A stretch of DNA of 64,000 nucleotides from Kiloniellales bacterium (GCA_030066685.1 JASJBF010000032.1:1-64000), one strand, 5' to 3'; shown: positions 40,978-50,377, numbered from the stretch's first letter. Numbers and translations are program-made. The notes: generated from the letters alone by a model not told the origin.

Positions 40978-43483
40978 CAAGCCCCGGATAAGCCGGCGCG
41001 ACTACATCAAGGCGCAGGCCGTGGCGGCCGCCACGGCGGCGGCGGGCATGCCGCTCGCAGCCAAGGCGACCGAGATCCGCATCACAAGGCAAGCGGCCGA
41101 ACTGCAGTGGTCGAAGGCGGCCTGCCGCTTCTGCGGCACCGGCTGCAGCGTCATGGTCGGTGTCAAGGACGGCCGGGTCGTCGCGACCCACGGCGATGCC
41201 GAGGCGGAGGTCAACCGCGGCCTCAACTGCGTCAAGGGCTACTTCCTCTCCAAGATCATGTACGGCGAGGACCGGCTGACGCAGCCGCTACTGCGCATGA
41301 GGGACGGCAAGTACGCCAAAGACGGCGAGTTCACGCCGGTCACCTGGGACCAGGCCTTCAACGTCATGGCCGAGAAGTTCAAGGCCGCCATCAAGGCCAA
41401 GGGGCCCGAGGCGGTCGGCATGTTCGGCTCAGGCCAGTGGACGGTCTGGGAGGGCTATGCCGCCGCCAAGCTGATGAAGGCCGGCTTCCGCTCCAACAAC
41501 ATCGACCCCAATGCGCGGCACTGCATGGCTTCGGCGGTCGGCGGCTTCATGCGCGCCTTCGGCATCGACGAGCCGATGGGCTGTTACGACGACTTCGAGG
41601 AAGCCGACGCCTTCGTGCTCTGGGGCTCGAACATGGCCGAGATGCATCCGATCCTCTGGACCCGGATCGCAGACCGGCGCTTCAGCGCCCCGCACGTCAA
41701 GGTCGCCGTGCTCTCGACCTTCGAGAACCGTTCCTTCGGCCTCGCCGACGTGCCGATCGTCTTCCACCCGCAGACCGACCTGGCGATCCTCAACTTCATC
41801 GCCAAGCACATCATCGAGACCGGCCGGGTCAACGAGAGCTTCGTCGCCAAGCACGTCAACTTCCGGCGCGGCAACGCCGACATCGGCTATGGCCTGCGCC
41901 CCGAGCATCCGCTGCAGCAGAAGGCCGCCAACGCGACGGACGCCAACGGCTCGCAGCCGATGACCTTCGAGGAATACGCCGAGTTCGTCGCCGACTACGA
42001 CATCGACACGGTGTCGGAGTTGTCGGGCGTGCCGGGCTCGCGCCTGGAGGCGCTGGCCGAGCTCTACGCCGATCCGAACACCAAGGTGATGTCGCTCTGG
42101 ACCATGGGCTTCAACCAGCACACCCGTGGCGTCTGGTGCAACAACCTCGTCTACAACATCCATCTCCTGACCGGGAAGATCTCCGAGCCGGGCAACAGCC
42201 CCTTCTCGCTGACCGGACAGCCCTCGGCCTGCGGCACGGCACGCGAGGTCGGGACCTTCTCGCACCGCCTGCCGGCCGACATGGTGGTCGCCAAGAAGGA
42301 GCATCGCGACATCGCCGAGAAGATCTGGAAGCTGCCCGCCGGCACCATCCCGGCCAAGCCGGGCTTCCACGCGGTGCAGCACAACAGGATGCTGAAGGAT
42401 GGCGTCATCAACGCCTACTGGGTCCAGGTCAACAATAACATGCAGGCGGCCGCCAACCTCAACGAGGAAGGCTACCCGGGCTACCGCAACCCGGAGAACT
42501 TCATCGTCGTCTCCGACGCATACCCGACGGTGACGGCCCAGGCCGCCGACCTGGTGCTGCCGACCGCCATGTGGGTGGAGAAGGAGGGCGCCTACGGCAA
42601 CGCCGAGCGGCGGACCCAGTTCTGGCATCAGCTGGTCGACGCGCCGGGCGAGGCCCGCTCCGACGTCTGGCAGGTGGTGGAGTTCTCCAAGCGCTTCACG
42701 ACGGAAGAGGTCTGGCCGCAGGAGATCCTGGACGCCAACCCGGAGTACAAGGGCAAGACGCTTTACGACGTGCTCTTCGCCAACGGCCAGGTGGACCGCT
42801 ATCCCCTCTCGGAGCTCAGCCTGGAGTACGAAAACCAGGAGGCCAAGCACTTCGGCTTCTACCTGCAGAAGGGCCTGTTCGAGGAGTACGCGCAGTTCGG
42901 TCGCGGCCACGGCCACGACCTGGCACCCTTCGACACCTATCACCAGGTCCGCGGCCTGCGCTGGCCGGTGGTCGACGGCGAGGAGACACGCTGGCGCTTC
43001 CGCGAGGGCTCGGATCCCTACGTCGAGCGCGGGACGGGGCTGCAGTTCTACGGCAACGCCGACAAGAAAGCGAAGATCTTCGCCCTGCCCTACGAGCCGC
43101 CGGCCGAATCGCCGGACGAGGACTACGATCTCTGGCTCGCCACCGGCCGGGTCCTGGAGCATTGGCACTCCGGCTCCATGACCCAGCGGGTGCCGGAGCT
43201 CTATCAGGCCTTCCCCGATGCGGTGGTCTTCATGCATCCCGACGATGCCAGGGACCGGGGCCTGCGCCGCGGCAGCGAGGTCCGGGTGGTCTCCCGGCGC
43301 GGCGAGATCAGGACCCGAGTCGAGACCCGGGGCCGCAACAAGCCGCCGCGGGGACTGGTCTTCGTTCCCTGGTTCGACGCCAGCCAGCTGATCAACAAGG
43401 TGACGCTGGATGCCACCGACCCGATCTCCAAGCAAACGGATTTCAAGAAATGCGCCGTCAAAGTCATTTCGGTCCAGAGCTGA
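40967..43483 (+). CDS. napA: Periplasmic nitrate reductase catalytic subunit
   Basis: 838 residues. A twin-arginine signal ([19 protein letters not shown], then AKATEI) is followed by the 4Fe-4S site [14 protein letters not shown] with the later Cys in GLNCVKGYF. The molybdenum-ligand Cys lies in [14 protein letters not shown]. The molybdopterin-binding C-terminal domain ends near residue 838 ([15 protein letters not shown]). It reduces nitrate to nitrite with bis-MGD in the periplasm, taking electrons from NapB. Mo-cofactor genes are not in the window. Confidence 0.97.
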   Translation: MTADKPRISRRDYIKAQAVAAATAAAGMPLAAKATEIRITRQAAELQWSKAACRFCGTGCSVMVGVKDGRVVATHGDAEAEVNRGLNCVKGYFLSKIMYGEDRLTQPLLRMRDGKYAKDGEFTPVTWDQAFNVMAEKFKAAIKAKGPEAVGMFGSGQWTVWEGYAAAKLMKAGFRSNNIDPNARHCMASAVGGFMRAFGIDEPMGCYDDFEEADAFVLWGSNMAEMHPILWTRIADRRFSAPHVKVAVLSTFENRSFGLADVPIVFHPQTDLAILNFIAKHIIETGRVNESFVAKHVNFRRGNADIGYGLRPEHPLQQKAANATDANGSQPMTFEEYAEFVADYDIDTVSELSGVPGSRLEALAELYADPNTKVMSLWTMGFNQHTRGVWCNNLVYNIHLLTGKISEPGNSPFSLTGQPSACGTAREVGTFSHRLPADMVVAKKEHRDIAEKIWKLPAGTIPAKPGFHAVQHNRMLKDGVINAYWVQVNNNMQAAANLNEEGYPGYRNPENFIVVSDAYPTVTAQAADLVLPTAMWVEKEGAYGNAERRTQFWHQLVDAPGEARSDVWQVVEFSKRFTTEEVWPQEILDANPEYKGKTLYDVLFANGQVDRYPLSELSLEYENQEAKHFGFYLQKGLFEEYAQFGRGHGHDLAPFDTYHQVRGLRWPVVDGEETRWRFREGSDPYVERGTGLQFYGNADKKAKIFALPYEPPAESPDEDYDLWLATGRVLEHWHSGSMTQRVPELYQAFPDAVVFMHPDDARDRGLRRGSEVRVVSRRGEIRTRVETRGRNKPPRGLVFVPWFDASQLINKVTLDATDPISKQTDFKKCAVKVISVQS

Positions 43484-43941
43484 TGGGCCGCCTGGCCCTG
43501 CTGCTGGTCGCCCTCACCCTGGTCACGGGGACCTTTCCCTGGTCGGTCGCGGAGGCCGAGCCGCTGGCCACGCTGCGCGGCGCGGAGCTCGACGAGGAGC
43601 CGGAGCCGCCGACCTTGGGCGAGGTGGAGAACAAGGACCTGCGTCGCGCGCGGAACTATCCCGAGCAACCGCCCACCGTGCCGCACAAGGTGCGCAACTA
43701 CCAGATCGACCTCAGGGCCAACAAGTGCATGACCTGTCACAGCCGCACCGCGGTCGAGGACTCCCAGGCGCCGATGGTCAGCGTCACGCATTTCACCGAC
43801 CGCGAGGGCCAGGTGCGCGCCTTCATGTCGCCGCGCCGCTACTTCTGTGATCAATGCCATGTCACCCAGCACGAGGTGCGCGCCGCGACCGGCAACACCT
43901 TCGTCGACGTCGAAAAGCTGATCACCGGCCTCGGCGAGTAA
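43483..43941 (+). CDS. napB: Periplasmic nitrate reductase dihaem cytochrome subunit
   Basis: 152 residues from ATG 43483, which overlaps the napA stop as TGATG; an ATG at 43450 is the alternative. A signal peptide (GRLALLLVALTLVTGTFPWS, then VAEA) is followed by two haem c sites, CMTCH and CDQCH. Downstream QAPMVSVTHF and RRYFCDQCHVTQHEVR are typical of NapB. It passes electrons from NapC to NapA. Confidence 0.93.
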   Translation: MGRLALLLVALTLVTGTFPWSVAEAEPLATLRGAELDEEPEPPTLGEVENKDLRRARNYPEQPPTVPHKVRNYQIDLRANKCMTCHSRTAVEDSQAPMVSVTHFTDREGQVRAFMSPRRYFCDQCHVTQHEVRAATGNTFVDVEKLITGLGE

Positions 43942-43956
43942 AGAAGGTAGGGACGC

Positions 43957-44553
43957 GTGAAATCACTGATTGACCTCTTGAAGCGGTACTGGGCGCTGCT
44001 GAACAGCCCCAGCAGGCATTTCAGCCTCGCCTTCCTGACCGTCGGCGGCTTCGTCGCCGGGATCATCTTCTGGGGCGGCTTCAACACGGCCCTCGAGCTG
44101 ACCAACACCGAGACCTTCTGTACCGGCTGTCACGAGATGCGCGACAACGTGTTCCAGGAGATCAAGCCGACCATCCACTACACCAACCGGTCCGGCGTCC
44201 GCGCCACCTGTCCCGACTGTCACGTGCCGCACAACTGGACCGACAAGATCGCCCGCAAGATGCAGGCCTCAAAGGAGGTCTGGGGTACGATTTTCGGGAC
44301 CATCAACACGCGCGAGAAGTTCCTCGAGAAGCGCATCGAGCTGGCGCGGCATGAATGGATCCGCATGAAGGCGAACGATTCGCTGGAATGCCGCAACTGC
44401 CACGATCTCGAATCGATGGACTTCACCGTGCAGAGCAAGCGCGCGGCCGAGCAGCACGAGCGCTTCCTGGCCTCCGGGGAGAAGACCTGCATCGACTGCC
44501 ACAAGGGCATCGCCCACCAGCTGCCGGACATGGCCGAGACGGCCGCACGCTAG
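43957..44553 (+). CDS. napC: NapC/NirT-type tetrahaem quinol dehydrogenase
   Basis: 198 residues from GTG 43957. One N-terminal membrane anchor ([20 protein letters not shown]) is followed by four haem c motifs: CTGCH, CPDCH, CRNCH and CIDCH. It should oxidise membrane quinol and feed NapB. It is last in the operon; napF, napG and napH are missing, so quinol entry depends on NapC alone. A perfect 7-bp hairpin (44566-44581) follows the stop codon but has no U tract. Confidence 0.94.
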   Translation: MKSLIDLLKRYWALLNSPSRHFSLAFLTVGGFVAGIIFWGGFNTALELTNTETFCTGCHEMRDNVFQEIKPTIHYTNRSGVRATCPDCHVPHNWTDKIARKMQASKEVWGTIFGTINTREKFLEKRIELARHEWIRMKANDSLECRNCHDLESMDFTVQSKRAAEQHERFLASGEKTCIDCHKGIAHQLPDMAETAAR

Positions 44554-44675
44554 AGTTCGCCCGCCGCAAGCGCTCGCTTGCAGCGCCCGCCATCCGGGCC
44601 TATCTCTGGGATCGTGATTGGTTGCCAGGCGCCGGGTCTCGGCCGAAGCCCGGCGTCGCACAGGAGATAGCTTCG

Positions 44676-45116
44676 ATGCAATACCTGCACACCATGGTGA
44701 GGGTCGCCGACCTGGACGCCTCGCTGGACTTCTACTGCAACAAGCTGGGGCTGGTGGAAACCCGGCGCTACGACAGCGAAAAGGGCCGCTTCACCCTGGT
44801 CTTTCTCGCCGCCCCGGACGACGTGGAGCGGGCCAAGGAGAGCAAGGCGCCGCTGGTCGAGCTGACCTACAACTGGGATCCGGAGGACTACACCGGCGGG
44901 CGTAACTTCGGCCACCTGGCCTATCGGGTCGAGAACATCTACGAGACCTGCCAGAAGCTCATGGACGGCGGCGTGACCATCAACCGGCCGCCGCGGGACG
45001 GCCACATGGCCTTCGTGCGCTCGCCCGACGGCATTTCGATCGAGCTGCTTCAGGCCGGCGAGTCCCTGCCGCCCGCGGAACCCTGGGCTTCGATGGAGAA
45101 CACCGGCAGCTGGTAG
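44676..45116 (+). CDS. gloA: Lactoylglutathione lyase (glyoxalase I)
   Basis: 146 residues from ATG 44676, preceded by [26 protein letters not shown] is the glyoxalase I start with the first metal His; Glu in [10 protein letters not shown], His in [10 protein letters not shown] and Glu in [10 protein letters not shown] complete the metal site. It converts the methylglyoxal-glutathione hemithioacetal to S-lactoylglutathione. It follows napC by about 120 bp and probably has its own promoter. Confidence 0.92.
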   Translation: MQYLHTMVRVADLDASLDFYCNKLGLVETRRYDSEKGRFTLVFLAAPDDVERAKESKAPLVELTYNWDPEDYTGGRNFGHLAYRVENIYETCQKLMDGGVTINRPPRDGHMAFVRSPDGISIELLQAGESLPPAEPWASMENTGSW

Positions 45117-45188
45117 AGGGCGGCATCCTGGGCTCGGGGGCCTGCGGCGTTAAGGCTTCCTTAGAGGGCCGCGCCTAGACCCAGGGGC

Positions 45189-46217
45189 ATGGCCGAGAAC
45201 TTCCAGCCGAGCTTCGCCGACCTCGAGCGTGACCTGGAGCGCTACGCCGCTCTCCACTGTGAGCGGGACGACTCCGGGCCGACCCCGATCGCCTACGGCT
45301 ACTACGAGGCCGAGCGCCAGGTTTTCGGCCTCTACGTCGAGGCCAGGGCCTACGACCAGCTGGTGCACTACCTTCTGACCCAGCGGACCTACGTGCAGGG
45401 CCTCAACGACTACTTCCTCGAGGTCAGCCGGCTCCTGCTGGAGAAGCGCCAGACGGCCCGCCTCACGCGGCTCTGGCGTAACGCCGCCGCGCAACAGAAG
45501 CAGCATTTCTGGGAGCTGGTCGCACTGCGCGACCGCTTGGACGTCGAGGACTCCCTGGTCCGGGCGAAGGCGCTGGCGCTGAACACTCTCCGCAGCTTCC
45601 GCGACGCCCTGGCGACCCTCGGCGAGGTCGAAGCCTGCCACCGGCTCGACGGCGAGATCCTTCAGCTCGAGGAGGAGCGCCGGCCGAAGCCGCCAGGCAA
45701 GCCGGACCCCAGGGCCATGACCGAGGATCTCTTCTGGGAGCTGATCGAGACCGCCCGCAAGGCCGGCGGATCCCCGGACGAACAAGTTGCCGTACTGACC
45801 GAGAGCCTGGCCGGTTTCAAGGCATCGCAGATCAAGGCCTTCGAGAAGCTGCTCTTCGACGTCCTGGCCCGGGCCTATCACTTCGACCTCTGGGCCCTCG
45901 CCTTTCTGGTGCAGGACGGCTGCTCGGACGACGCCTTCGAGGCCTTCCGGGCCTGGCTGGTCCTGCGGGGGCGGCAGGCCTTCGAGCTGGCCCTGGCGGA
46001 ACCGGCGCGCTTCCTGATCGAGCATCCCACGACTTCGCACAACGCGGCCGAGGCCCTGCTGCAGGCGCCTGCCGTCGCCTACGAATGGCGCAGCGGCAAG
46101 GCCCTGAAGCCCGCGAAACGGCGGCCGATCCGCATCCAGGGCGAGGCTTGGTTGGAGGAGGATCTGCCGGCGCGCTACCCGGAGGTGATCGCACAGCTCC
46201 AGGCCATGCGGTCGTAG
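45189..46217 (+). CDS. DUF4240-containing protein
   Basis: 342 residues, soluble. From about residue 177 it has AMTEDLFWELIETARKAGGS, then ASQIKAFEKLLFDVLARAYH, FDLWALAFLVQDGCSDDAFE, FRAWLVLRGRQAFELAL. That is the DUF4240 pattern best known from actinobacterial proteins. The N-terminal 165 residues are a separate helical region with many Arg/Gln/Tyr that I do not recognise. Function unknown. It is convergent with the terminator at 46261 and the small ORF behind it. Confidence 0.75.
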   Translation: MAENFQPSFADLERDLERYAALHCERDDSGPTPIAYGYYEAERQVFGLYVEARAYDQLVHYLLTQRTYVQGLNDYFLEVSRLLLEKRQTARLTRLWRNAAAQQKQHFWELVALRDRLDVEDSLVRAKALALNTLRSFRDALATLGEVEACHRLDGEILQLEEERRPKPPGKPDPRAMTEDLFWELIETARKAGGSPDEQVAVLTESLAGFKASQIKAFEKLLFDVLARAYHFDLWALAFLVQDGCSDDAFEAFRAWLVLRGRQAFELALAEPARFLIEHPTTSHNAAEALLQAPAVAYEWRSGKALKPAKRRPIRIQGEAWLEEDLPARYPEVIAQLQAMRS

Positions 46218-46260
46218 GGAACGCCCGGGCGCCCTCGTCACCCGGTCCCCGAAAAAGGAA

Positions 46261-46284
46261 AGAGCCGCCCCTTCGGGCGGCTCT
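46261..46284 (-). terminator. Strong intrinsic terminator (minus strand)
   Basis: A perfect 10-bp stem AGAGCCGCCC/GGGCGGCTCT with a 4-nt loop. Read on the minus strand it is followed by TTCCTTTTTC, a good U tract. It lies 47 bp after the stop of the 25-codon ORF at 46332 and so ends that short transcript, or the murA-DUF2948 message. It could also stop the convergent DUF4240 gene. Confidence 0.8.
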
Positions 46285-46331
46285 CCACGGAGTTGGCGAT
46301 TTCCTAATCCGTGATCAAGCGATCGTGGCGC

Positions 46332-46409
46332 CTAGGCCGTCCAAAGAGGCTGCTCAATGACCGGCGAAAGACACCCGAAACAGGACATCGCACCCAACTC
46401 GCTAGACAT
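46332..46409 (-). CDS. 25-codon ORF with perfect Shine-Dalgarno
   Basis: ATG at 46409 gives a 25-residue peptide (MSSELGAMSCFGCLSPVIEQ plus PLWTA) ending TAG at 46332. It is preceded by AAAGGAGGTGATCC, fully complementary to the 3' end of 16S rRNA, with the GGAGG core 7 nt from the ATG. A strong terminator follows 47 bp after the stop. A TTGACA hexamer lies about 95 bp upstream (46505-46510). The peptide has a CFGC motif. I recognise no family; leader peptide, small redox or metal peptide, or precursor peptide are all open. Confidence 0.5.
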   Translation of the reverse strand: MSSELGAMSCFGCLSPVIEQPLWTA

Positions 46410-46410
46410 T

Positions 46411-46424
46411 GGATCACCTCCTTT
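46411..46424 (-). promoter_or_regulatory. Extended perfect ribosome binding site (16S 3'-end complement)
   Basis: On the minus strand AAAGGAGGTGATCC, the full anti-anti-SD. On the plus strand the same DNA reads TGGATCACCTCCTTTCT (46410-46426), identical to the typical alphaproteobacterial 16S rRNA 3' end. The flanks do not resemble 16S rRNA. Confidence 0.6.
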
Positions 46425-46687
46425 CTGCTGTTGATGACGAAAGCGCCGATCGCTGCTTGGCAACTCGATCTGCGCATCTTCAGCCTTCAATGAAAGGCGT
46501 CGTCTGTCAACAATAAGCGCGGTTTCTATTGCAAGCCTTAACAAAAAGGGTGGAATCCGCGGGCCCTGACCTTGCCTCTGGGCCTAGCGCCGATGGCCGA
46601 GTCGCTGCGCGCCCCGGTTGCGCTCGGCCCGCTCCCGCCTCATCTCCAGCCGTTCCGCTCCTCACGGAATCCGCTTTTTTGGCTGTC

Positions 46688-46756
46688 ATGCCCGGACTTG
46701 ATCCGGGCATCCTTGGTGCCGCCTGCCCGATGGATCCCCGGGTCGAGCCCGGGGAT
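46688..46756. repeat. Pair of intergenic palindromes (REP-like)
   Basis: First palindrome ATGCCCGGA-CTTGA-TCCGGGCAT (46688-46710), second ATCCCCGGG-TCGAG-CCCGGGGAT (46734-46756), 23 bp apart. The 'GTCATnnCCGGnnTnGAnCCGGnnATCCAT' style recurs at 49237-49347 and 50159-50181. This marks a dispersed palindromic repeat family common in alphaproteobacterial intergenic DNA. Confidence 0.7.
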
Positions 46757-46809
46757 GACACCAAGGGAAAGTCTACGGCGGAGCGAGGCCGACAAGATCA
46801 GGTCGCCGT

Positions 46810-47364
46810 CTAGTCTTCCCCGGCCTCGCTCGCGGCGGCCTCGTCCTGGTGGTGGGGACGCCAGCGGGTCGGCCAGGGTTGGCCGAGGTCTTCCAGGTGG
46901 CAGAGGATCTCTGCGACCTCGAGGCGGATCGCGCCGCCGCCGGAGAAGCTCAGGGTCACGGACTGGGGATCGGCCTCGATGCTGAGCAGGTTGAGGATCT
47001 CGTCGCGCTTGCGGGCGTCGAAGCCGCGGAAGCGCACCGCGCGGACCCGGTCGAAGGTCAAGCCGGCATTGACCCGCTGGTAGGGCGGCATCGCCCCTTC
47101 GGCGTCCTCGAAGCGCGCATCGCCGTCCTCGGCTCCCGGGGCCGCCGCCTCGGCTTCGGCCTTGGCCCCGACCTCGGCCGAGAGCTCGCTCTCCTCCGGC
47201 GCGCTCTCCCACATGAAGCGGTTGACCACCAGGACGAAACGCCGCTCGGGCTTCAGGAAGGCGATGTCGGCCAGCGGGACCAGGGCGTCCTGCAGGCAAG
47301 CAGACAAAACCCGCAGATCCTCGGGATCGCGGGCCCGGAGTTTCAGCCGCCCTTGCCGTGCCAT
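46810..47364 (-). CDS. DUF2948 family protein
   Basis: 184 residues. LKLRARDPEDLRVLSACLQD, then ALVPLADIAFL and RRFVLVVNRFMWE are the family start. Later LTFDRVRAVRFRGFD and ILNLLSIEAD follow, and the end has EVAEILCHLEDLGQPWPTRW. A low-complexity Glu/Ala insert of about 30 residues sits in the middle (about 60-90). The function is unknown; the gene sits directly behind murA, as in many alphaproteobacteria, 32 bp after its stop. Confidence 0.88.
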   Translation of the reverse strand: MARQGRLKLRARDPEDLRVLSACLQDALVPLADIAFLKPERRFVLVVNRFMWESAPEESELSAEVGAKAEAEAAAPGAEDGDARFEDAEGAMPPYQRVNAGLTFDRVRAVRFRGFDARKRDEILNLLSIEADPQSVTLSFSGGGAIRLEVAEILCHLEDLGQPWPTRWRPHHQDEAAASEAGED

Positions 47365-47396
47365 GGTGTCGTCCGCCCACTCCCCCGGCGGTCAGG

Positions 47397-48683
47397 TCAA
47401 GTCTTGAGGCGCTCGATGTCCGCGCCGCAATCCGCCAGCTTGCGTTCCACGTGCTCGTAACCGCGGTCGAGATGATAGACTCGATTGACCAAAGTCTCAC
47501 CCTCCGCGACCAGGCCGGCGAGAATCATGCTGACGCTGGCGCGCAGGTCGGTCGCCATGACCTCGGCACCGTTGAGGCGCGGACGGCCGTGGATCGTGGC
47601 CTTGGAGCCTTTGACCTCGATGTGTGCGCCCATGCGGCAAAGCTCCGAGACGTGCATGAAGCGGTTCTCGAAGATCGATTCGGTGACCTCGGAGGTCCCT
47701 TCCGCGGTCGACATTAAGGCCATGAGCTGGGCCTGCAGGTCGGTCGGGAAGCCCGGGAAGGGCGCGGTCTCGACCGTGGCCGGGGAAAGCCGGCCGTTGG
47801 CGCGCTTGACCGAGAGCCCCCGGTTGCTCTCGCGCACGCTGACGCCGGAGGCCTCCAGCACCTCGATCACGGCGCCAAGGTGCTCGGCCCGCGCGCCCAA
47901 AAGGTCGAGCTCGCCGTCGGTGATGGCTGCGGCCATGGCGAAGGTGCCGGCCTCGATCCGGTCGGCGACGACGGCGTGCTCGGCGCCCTGCAGGCGCGCC
48001 ACGCCCTCGACGGTCAGCGTGTCGCTGCCGATGCCGGTGATCCGGCCGCCCATCTTGTTCAGGCAGTCGGCGAGATCCGAGATCTCCGGCTCCCGGGCGG
48101 CGTTGACGATGCGGGTCGTGCCCTGGGCCAGGCTGGCGGCCATCAGCAGGTTCTCGGTGGCGCCGACAGAGACCTGGGGGAAGACCACCTCGGCGCCCTT
48201 GAGCCCCTTGGGCGCCTTGGCGACGATGTAGCCCTCGAGCAGCTCGATCTCGGCGCCCAGGGCCTCCAGGGCCGAGAGGTGCAGGTCGACCGGGCGCTGG
48301 CCGATCGCACAGCCGCCCGGCAGCGAGACCTCGGCGTGGCCCTCGCGGGCCAGGATCGGGCCCAGCACCAGGACGCTGGCGCGCATCTTGCGCACCAGGT
48401 CGTAGGGCGCCCGGGTCGAGGTGATGCGCCCGGCGGTCAGCTCGACCAGGCGGTTGGAATAGCCGCTGCCCCGGGCGTTGCCGTTCATATAGACGCCGAC
48501 GCCGTGCTCCGAGAGGATATGCGCCATGAAGGAGATGTCGGCCAGGTCCGGCAGGTTGGTCAGCCGCAGGGTCTCCTCGGTGAGCAGGCTCGCGGCCATC
48601 AGCGGCAGGGCCGCGTTCTTGGCCCCGCTGATCACGATTTCGCCCTTGAGCGGCTGGCCGCCGCGAATTCTTATCTGATCCAT
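47397..48683 (-). CDS. murA: UDP-N-acetylglucosamine 1-carboxyvinyltransferase
   Basis: 428 residues. The start [20 protein letters not shown] and the fosfomycin-target loop [16 protein letters not shown] with the catalytic Cys are unmistakable; the end has [20 protein letters not shown] and [14 protein letters not shown]. It adds enolpyruvate from PEP to UDP-GlcNAc, the first committed step of peptidoglycan synthesis. The Cys (not Asp) predicts fosfomycin sensitivity at this enzyme. It is first of the murA-DUF2948 pair. Confidence 0.97.
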   Translation of the reverse strand: MDQIRIRGGQPLKGEIVISGAKNAALPLMAASLLTEETLRLTNLPDLADISFMAHILSEHGVGVYMNGNARGSGYSNRLVELTAGRITSTRAPYDLVRKMRASVLVLGPILAREGHAEVSLPGGCAIGQRPVDLHLSALEALGAEIELLEGYIVAKAPKGLKGAEVVFPQVSVGATENLLMAASLAQGTTRIVNAAREPEISDLADCLNKMGGRITGIGSDTLTVEGVARLQGAEHAVVADRIEAGTFAMAAAITDGELDLLGARAEHLGAVIEVLEASGVSVRESNRGLSVKRANGRLSPATVETAPFPGFPTDLQAQLMALMSTAEGTSEVTESIFENRFMHVSELCRMGAHIEVKGSKATIHGRPRLNGAEVMATDLRASVSMILAGLVAEGETLVNRVYHLDRGYEHVERKLADCGADIERLKT

Positions 48684-48824
48684 GAAACTCCGCCTGGATT
48701 GGCTGCTATTGCTTAGCGCGCCGGAGGGAGAGCCGAATCGCCTTGGGATCGGCCCCGGGGACGGAGCCTTCTAGGCCAAAGCCCGCCGGCGCGAAAGCCC
48801 CGCCGGAGGAGAGTCGCCAGCGCC

Positions 48825-49046
48825 TCAAGGCGCCCCGCCCTCTTCGCCCTCGCCCTTCGGCCCGGCGGCGGCGTCCTCGCGGCGCACCGCCCCGGCCACC
48901 CGGGCACGCGTCTGGTCCTTGCGCTTCCTCAAATTCTGCCTGAGGGCCTCGGCCTGACGGGCCTTGCGGTCCGCCAGCGCGGCTTCGCCTCGCTGCGAAA
49001 GACGCGGTCCGCCCGCGGCCGAGTCCCGCGGATCGTGCTTGGTCAT
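48825..49046 (-). CDS. Small basic protein upstream of murA
   Basis: 73 residues from ATG 49046. Highly charged: SQRGEAALADRKARQAEALR, then QNLRKRKDQTRAR, and an acidic Gly-rich C-terminus. No membrane segment. Small Arg/Gln/Lys-rich proteins with 'LR.NLrrRK.Q.RAR' occur next to murA in related genomes, from memory and not checked. Possibly nucleic-acid binding; function unknown. Low complexity makes the coding call less certain. Confidence 0.55.
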   Translation of the reverse strand: MTKHDPRDSAAGGPRLSQRGEAALADRKARQAEALRQNLRKRKDQTRARVAGAVRREDAAAGPKGEGEEGGAP

Positions 49047-49236
49047 GAAGGCCAAAAGTGGGCGGGAATTGGGGCAAGGTCAAGGCGCGGCCCAGAGAAA
49101 TCACAGACCTTACCGGGAAGTGAAGGCCAGCCGCCACACGCTGAAGTCGTAGGGGGACGGTGCGGAACCGCGAGTTGTGTGAAAGGATTGTAGCCCCATG
49201 TTGCCAGGCGTCGACGGCGCCGTTCCTATCTCTGTT

Positions 49237-49347
49237 ATGCCCGGACGTGATACGGGCATCCATCGAGCCGCTGGCACCATGTATCACCGGGTCGCGCGCA
49301 GCGGTGCGAAGCACTGGGCTACGCCCCGTACGCGCCCCGGTAATGAC
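49237..49347. repeat. REP-like palindrome pair
   Basis: ATGCCCG/CGGGCAT at 49237-49259, then a longer, degenerate palindrome from ATCACCGGG (49283) to CCCCGGTAAT (49335-49344). Same style and order as the pair at 46688-46756, so it belongs to one dispersed family. Confidence 0.6.
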
Positions 49348-49427
49348 AACCGAGTCGGTGGTCGGGCATCAAAACCTACGTGGCCTCGTTGGTCCTTGGC
49401 TCAAAGAGAAAGACCGAGAAACAGGGC

Positions 49428-50129
49428 ATGAACAAGAAGGACTTCTTCGCCGCCGCAGCCGGCTGGGACTTGGCGGCTCTGGAGGATGCCCTCGCCCGGC
49501 GGCCGGAGCTGGCGGCGGCGCAGGACCGGCAGGGTCGTCGCGCGGTCCATCTGGTCGCGCGCAGCAAGGCCGAGGCCCTGTCCCGGCCGCCGAAGGACGC
49601 CATTGCCGCGATGAAGGTGCTCGAGGCCGCCGGGGCCGACCTCCGGGCCGTGCAGGAGATCCCCGACGGCGGCGCGGTCTTCCCGGCCAACGCCCTGTGG
49701 TACGCCGTCGGTCACGGCCGCAACCGGCCCCTCGCCGTCTACCTGCTGGACCGGGGCCTGCCGCCCGACCACTGCCTCTGGACCGTGGTCTGGACCGCGG
49801 ACGAAGAGCTCTGCGCCCTCCTGCTGGCGCAGGACCCGTCGCTGGAGCTCGCCTTCGACGGCGAGACGCCGCTGTTCTACGCGGTCCGCCTGCGCCGCTT
49901 CGCCGTCATGGCCCGGCTCCTGGCCGCCGGCGCCGACCCCAACACCGCCGACACGAGCGGCCGCACGCCCCTCCACCTGGCCGCCGCCCGCCGATACCCG
50001 ACCGAGGTCGTCAACGCCCTTCTGGCCGCCGGCGCCGACCCCGCCCGGCCCGATGCCCGGGGCCGCAGCCCCCGCGACCTCGCCCGCGAGAAGGCCAGCC
50101 GTAAGCTCCAAGCCCTTTTGGGGGTTTAG
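49428..50129 (+). CDS. Ankyrin-repeat protein
   Basis: 233 residues from ATG 49428. Repeats are visible as AALEDALARRPELAAAQDRQ, NALWYAVGHGRNRPLAVYLL, then GETPLFYAVRLRRFAVMARL, GRTPLHLAAARRYPTEVVNA and LLAAGADPARPDARGRSPRD. The TPLHLAAA and LLAAGADPN motifs are diagnostic. No signal peptide, so it is cytoplasmic. Ankyrin arrays bind other proteins; the partner is unknown. It lies upstream of tRNA-Thr on the same strand. Confidence 0.88.
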   Translation: MNKKDFFAAAAGWDLAALEDALARRPELAAAQDRQGRRAVHLVARSKAEALSRPPKDAIAAMKVLEAAGADLRAVQEIPDGGAVFPANALWYAVGHGRNRPLAVYLLDRGLPPDHCLWTVVWTADEELCALLLAQDPSLELAFDGETPLFYAVRLRRFAVMARLLAAGADPNTADTSGRTPLHLAAARRYPTEVVNALLAAGADPARPDARGRSPRDLAREKASRKLQALLGV

Positions 50130-50158
50130 CCCCCGGCCGACCCGCCACCTACATTGTC

Positions 50159-50181
50159 ATCACCGGGCTCGACCCGGTGAT
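50159..50181. repeat. REP-like palindrome
   Basis: ATCACCGGG-CTCGA-CCCGGTGAT, a perfect 9-bp stem with a 5-nt loop, embedded in GTCATC...GATCCATGG. Third occurrence of the family in this window. Confidence 0.7.
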
Positions 50182-50302
50182 CCATGGCGGCAGCCAAGCC
50201 AGAACGGACCTAAGGGGCGCGCGCCATCATCGCGCCTCTTCACCCCTTGCCATCGCAAGCCCTCGGTGGCATCTTCCGGCCCGGTCACCTGCCTTTCAGC
50301 GT

Positions 50303-50377
50303 GCCGCGGTAGCTCAGGGGTAGAGCACACCCTTGGTAAGGGTGGGGTCGGTGGTTCAATTCCACTCCGCGGCACCA
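50303..50377 (+). tRNA. tRNA-Thr (GGT)
   Basis: Acceptor GCCGCGG pairs with CCGCGGC, followed by A and an encoded CCA. D arm AGCTCAGGGGTAGAGC; anticodon stem CACCC/GGGTG around TTGGTAA, anticodon GGT; T arm GGTTCAATTCC. 75 nt. Confidence 0.96.

Noticed and set aside
41429-43435. A 668-codon minus-strand frame
   Set aside because: Antisense shadow of napA; the composition mirrors napA codons and no domain is seen.
46411-46427. A 16S rRNA gene fragment, because of the plus-strand match to the 16S 3' end
   Set aside because: The identity stops after about 17 bp on both sides; the flanks do not resemble 16S rRNA or the 16S-23S spacer.
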